The notes below the pieces were generated by a model, which was not told the DNA's origin, searched no databases, and saw nothing but the letters and a program-made list of their open reading frames with translations. The position numbers and the translations under genes were made by a program. Below are positions 60,331 to 64,000 of a stretch of DNA of 64,000 nucleotides, piece after piece; position 1 is the first letter of the stretch; each line of letters starts with the position of its first letter. Where the stretch lies: the NCBI RefSeq assembly GCF_020382885.2, contig NC_058510.1, positions 9,172,862 through 9,236,861 of the forward strand, written 5' to 3'. The stretch comes from Scatophagus argus (taxonomy: Eukaryota > Chordata > Actinopteri > Scatophagidae).

Positions 60331-60495
60331 GGTCTGAAACAATTTGTTGGTTAATCGATAAGTTGTTTAACAGGAAAATAATGTGCAATTTTTCAAACAA
60401 AAATTCCAGATATTCATCTCAAATGTGAGGAATCGCTGCTGTTTTGTGTTCTAAATGAACAGAATAACAAATTTGTTTTATCCTGAATTGATTAA
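60331..60495 (-). repeat. dispersed teleost repeat copy
   Basis: TTGGTTAATCGATAAGTTG, CAAACAAAAATTCCAGATAT, CTCAAATGTGAGGAATCGCT and GCTGTTTTGTG occur in the usual order of the GATTAATCG-rich repeat, opposite in orientation to the copy at 33 kb. Confidence 0.6.
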
Positions 60496-60989
60496 CTCAG
60501 TCAGTAGTTGGCAGAGAGATGGCAGTTGGCAAAGGTACTGTATCTTGTGTGTCGCTTGTGACTCCCTGAAACATGAAATGATCACTTATTGCAGCCAGTT
60601 CGAGCAACTTCAGTTTTAGTCACCTGAAAAAATTCTCAAATTCTCCAGTGATTCATTAGATCCTTTCAAGTCAGGTATGATTGATTTTTATTGAGCAATT
60701 CAGTCAGGCCTGTGTGATTCTTACTGTCACACAGCAAAACCCAAATCTAAGTTCATGGTTGATTGGTTCAGAAAGTGAAGGAGAGAGTGAAGCTGAAGTC
60801 ATTCGGTCACTCAGCATGAAACAGGCTCCTAAAACAGATGTTTATTTATTGGTGGCATTAATGGCAGCTCATAAATTATTTCCCTCCTCTTCTCGTGTCA
60901 CTTTTTCAGTTATTCTTAGAGGACAGTTGTGAAAACATGCATAGTGACAACAGAGGAACAGAAGCTGCAGCCAGCTGACACCTCCAGCC

Positions 60990-61290
60990 TCTAATGGAGA
61001 TAGAGTGTGAGGAGAAGGAGGAGTTTGTGCCACTGCTGACTTGTCACTGTGAGCCCAGCAGGCTCATCCTGGTCCTGATTAATGGAGCTGTCTGCTGGGC
61101 CTCGCAGGGGAAGAGCAGGGCTGTTTTGCCATTCACTGAAGCCCCCATTTATTTGCCCACAACAGATGGGCCCCCTGGGGCCCCCAACTTGTTTGCACCT
61201 CCTGTGTCTTATGCGCTCTGCATCCTTCATCTTAATCAGTGAACAGGTTCCTGAGCTGAGCCACTTCACCTACAGGTGACCTCTGAAACT
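60990..61290. promoter_or_regulatory. candidate regulatory block (GC-richer island)
   Basis: About 300 bp of balanced to GC-rich, non-repetitive sequence in the AT-rich desert (GGGCCCCCTGGGGCCCCC palindrome near 61168). Both strands stay open for 80-90 codons, but neither reads like a known protein. A myc or PVT1-linked enhancer is one possibility. Confidence 0.25.
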
Positions 61291-61829
61291 CGTCCACCTT
61301 CACAAAGTTACCAGATACCCTGAAGACAACGGCTCATTACTCTGGTATTGTCAGGTGGAGACTGTGGTTTGTTAAAGCTTTCCTCTTTCGTCCTCACTCT
61401 GCAGGTGACAACACACTGGCAGGGCGATGGATCCAGTGGTGTCGTCCTGCACGGTTTCATCTGTTGTTATGCATTCGGATGTTAGTTATGTGTATGTTTG
61501 TGCACAAGTTATGCTATAGTCAGAATCAGAAACAAGTTCTTATTTCCACATACAGGAAATTATCCTCGATGTTCTAATGCATAATGGTCAAAACGAACAT
61601 GCAGAGTTGTGAATGGATATGAATGTAAAATATAAATTTACTGTTCAGTGTTTCAAATGAAGAGGATGAAATGTGGAAAATATTGAACTGAAGAAAAGAA
61701 TATGACGGTACAATTTATCTTCTAGATGATAAGCAACACTAGTTCACATAATTATATTCTCATTTCATGTGCACTGCAAAGGTCACCTTGACATATATGT
61801 TGACATGGTCTCACGTAAAGTAAGTGCTG

Positions 61830-62080
61830 AAAGGACAAGCTGATTAATTAGTTGACCAAAACAACCCATAAAAAATAATTAAGTAATTTATCAAAACAAA
61901 AATTACAAACATTTACTGTCTGACTTCTAAAATGTGATTTTTTTTGTTGTTTTTTTGTTTCACTTTGCTGCATGATTGTGAATTGATTACCTTTGGGTTT
62001 TAGGCTGTTGATTTGACAATACAGAAGTTTGAAAATGTCACTATGGCTCTGAGAGTTTTCCATTTGCATTTTAAATTATT
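61830..62080 (-). repeat. dispersed teleost repeat copy
   Basis: GCTGATTAATTAGTTGACC, TATCAAAACAAAAATTACAA, GTGAATTGATTACCTTTGGG, TTTTAGGCTGTTGATTTGAC and AAAATGTCACTATGGCTCTG follow the order of the family through to its end. Confidence 0.65.
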
Positions 62081-62414
62081 TGTAAGTGAACATCGATCCA
62101 GTATGTTGGAGTAGTGTTCACTAAGATGTGTCCACATTAAATACAGATTCAAGTGTACGCAGCTTTCAAATTTGTGGAAAAGAGAATGTCCTTGCTAATG
62201 TGATTTAGGGCTTTAACCAAAGGTCATTTTCATTGTCTATTATTCTTTATTAGTTTAGTATGAAATTTCACCTCAGTTGCAGCTTACGTCACCAACACCC
62301 CCACTACTGCCACCCCACCCCTCCCTTTTACTATAAAACTGAGGTGTGTGTTTTAGAGAGTTTATTTATTTATTTAGCATCAGTTAGTTTTAGTATTCAT
62401 TAGCTGGTGACAAG

Positions 62415-62585
62415 ATGGGTCAACGTTGTTGTTTTCTTGGCTGCAAAAACACCACTGAATTGCCAACAACCCCCCCTCCACAGGCCCAAGTTGAAACTTT
62501 CACATTTTCTGTTCTTTCCTCCACTTGTAGATGTAATAAGTTCGATAAACTTCATTTACTGACAGCCACGTCTCCAGAGGATTGA
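62415..62585 (+). pseudogene. possible THAP-domain fragment (56-codon ORF)
   Basis: ATG opens MGQRCCFLGCKNTTELPT, like the start of a THAP zinc-finger domain (first Cys pair spaced CxxxC). The rest (VETFTFSVLSSTCRCNKFDK...) does not carry the later invariant Trp, Cys-x2-His and AVPTAM features, and a TGA follows at 62583-62585. A TATAAAA-like sequence lies at about 62332. It may be a relic of a THAP-bearing transposon or gene, or chance. Confidence 0.25.
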
Positions 62586-64000
62586 GTTTCGGGAACATCT
62601 CGGTTTACAGTAAAGATGTTTTTAATTGGATAAGAGCGGCATGTGGTTCATCAAAATGCTGTAAAAGAAGTAGTAAAGAAGTAGAACAACCAATCAGACA
62701 TTTTCTAGTTTCAACCATTTATCTGTATTTTTTTCTGCCAGAATGTTTTTTCTCCTCTGAAAAATTAAAATTAAGCACTTGTACAATACTTGTAAATCTA
62801 ATCATCATGTTCTGCCAAATGAGACAAATGTGAACCAGACTGAAAAAAATGCCTCGTCCCAGAAGCGCCTGTGCTCTGCCATGTCTCATGAGCTTTTCAT
62901 TCACACAGCAGATTGTCTTTGTTTGCCTGAGATTCATGATGAATTCTACATCTTGGATCGAGGAGACAGTTTTGAAACTCCCCGTTAATTGTTACAAATG
63001 TACAAATCGAATCCTTTTGTTTAACCCTCGGGTTTTGGAGAAATTGACGTCTTATCCTCCTCTCTCTCCTCTTTGGTGACATTGGACATTGTTTTCTCTT
63101 CCTGCTGATGGCTGTTGTTCTTTTCACTATCAGGAAGAAGCAGGACGGGACTTTTTCAGTTGCTGCTGATTCACCACAGATTAGATTGCTGTCCCCAAGC
63201 GGGAGATTGCTTGGTTTCACTCTGTAATGTTACATGAAGCATTTTACTATGGGCTATAATGCCATTTCATATGGGTGTTTAGACCAGAGCATACAAAGGG
63301 ACGGTTCTTTGATGTCTTACACTGGTCTTTACATTGATAGAAGGCTGTACCCAAAGCATTTGTGATAGATTTATAGCAATAGCCGACAGCGGATCACATT
63401 TAGTAATAGCGTCCTTCCCATGATTATTCCCACAGGAAGTCGAACTCTCGCTTAGTGGGGAGTAAAACAGGTCCTTCATTGGGGAGAGTTAACCAGATCT
63501 CCAAATGTAAACTGATTAAGGTTTAAGAAAAAGAGAGTGCCGTCAGTCTCTTTCCCTTTACTGCTCACTTGTTGTAGTCTACTTTCAGTGGTGCCTCCAC
63601 TTTTGTTCCTGCAGTACATGTCTCAAGTCGCCTATCTGCAAAATTGTCTTCCTCACCTCATTTTGGCTGAGTGAGGGTTTCTATCTGTCTGAAAAATGTC
63701 ACATGGGCAGTCTTGGTTACATTATTACAGGAGATTAGAGCTTAAAATCCAACAGATTTTCACACCTCTGGTCAGGTGATTAATTGGCTGTTCAATCAAT
63801 CCTGTCACACACCCCGAATGGTAGACAAAAGGAGGCTTCTTATTTCTACCCAGCAGTATCATTAGCTGACAGGATTACTGGCTAGTAAGGTAGGCTAACA
63901 CTGACTTCATGAGAAGATAGAGAACTGGCTGCTTACTTTTTTGTGTTTTTAACTGACTTGTTGTAATGTAAACTGTAATCTGACAAAGTCAACCACTGAC

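Larger units (their letters stand above)
51043..64000. other. gene desert downstream of myc
   Basis: Thirteen kilobases without a protein gene that I can support. Features listed separately are a SINE, a perfect hairpin, repeats, two possible regulatory blocks and a THAP-like fragment. The longest frames (for example 52953-53339 and 55659-56051) start at non-ATG codons and show no family similarity. Confidence 0.6.

Overview
The window is nuclear DNA from a ray-finned fish, most likely a percomorph teleost. Spliced vertebrate genes are packed with short introns. Dispersed repeats look like those common in perch-like fishes, and there are two tRNA-derived SINEs and many microsatellites. No bacterial, plasmid or viral gene system is present. 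Most entries called CDS below are spliced genes; exon coordinates were worked out by hand from splice signals, reading-frame phase and recalled human proteins. Layout, left to right: 1-2.4 kb, last exon and 3'UTR of pou6f2 (+), a POU-homeodomain factor, including its alternative 36-residue POU-domain insert. 2.4-12.5 kb, intergenic DNA with tandem and simple repeats. 12.7-14.2 kb, yae1 (+), three exons, a maturation adaptor for the Fe-S protein ABCE1. 15-27.1 kb, otulin (+), a Met1-linked ubiquitin deubiquitinase, here with a long extra acidic N-terminal region built from three in-frame exons. 27.2-37.2 kb, ankh (-), twelve coding exons, a multi-pass membrane exporter, tail to tail with otulin. 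37.7-47 kb, intergenic DNA with CTCF-like sites and one SINE. 47-49.9 kb, myc (+), three exons with a TATA/E2F promoter. 50-64 kb, no protein gene, but a CpG-rich promoter-like block with a splice donor at 50.86-51.04 kb that may be the first exon of a PVT1-like non-coding RNA, plus a second SINE, a perfect 27-bp hairpin and possible enhancers. The genes do not form a pathway. The order combines neighbours that are on three human chromosomes (POU6F2-YAE1 on 7p, OTULIN-ANKH on 5p, MYC on 8q), which fits an old vertebrate linkage. The points most worth checking are the PVT1-like exon, the otulin N-terminus (possible lipid-modified MGSSCC start and cassette exons), the conserved POU6F2 alternative acceptor, and CTCF-like sites in front of myc. 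All statements about conservation rest on memory of human sequences and need alignment.
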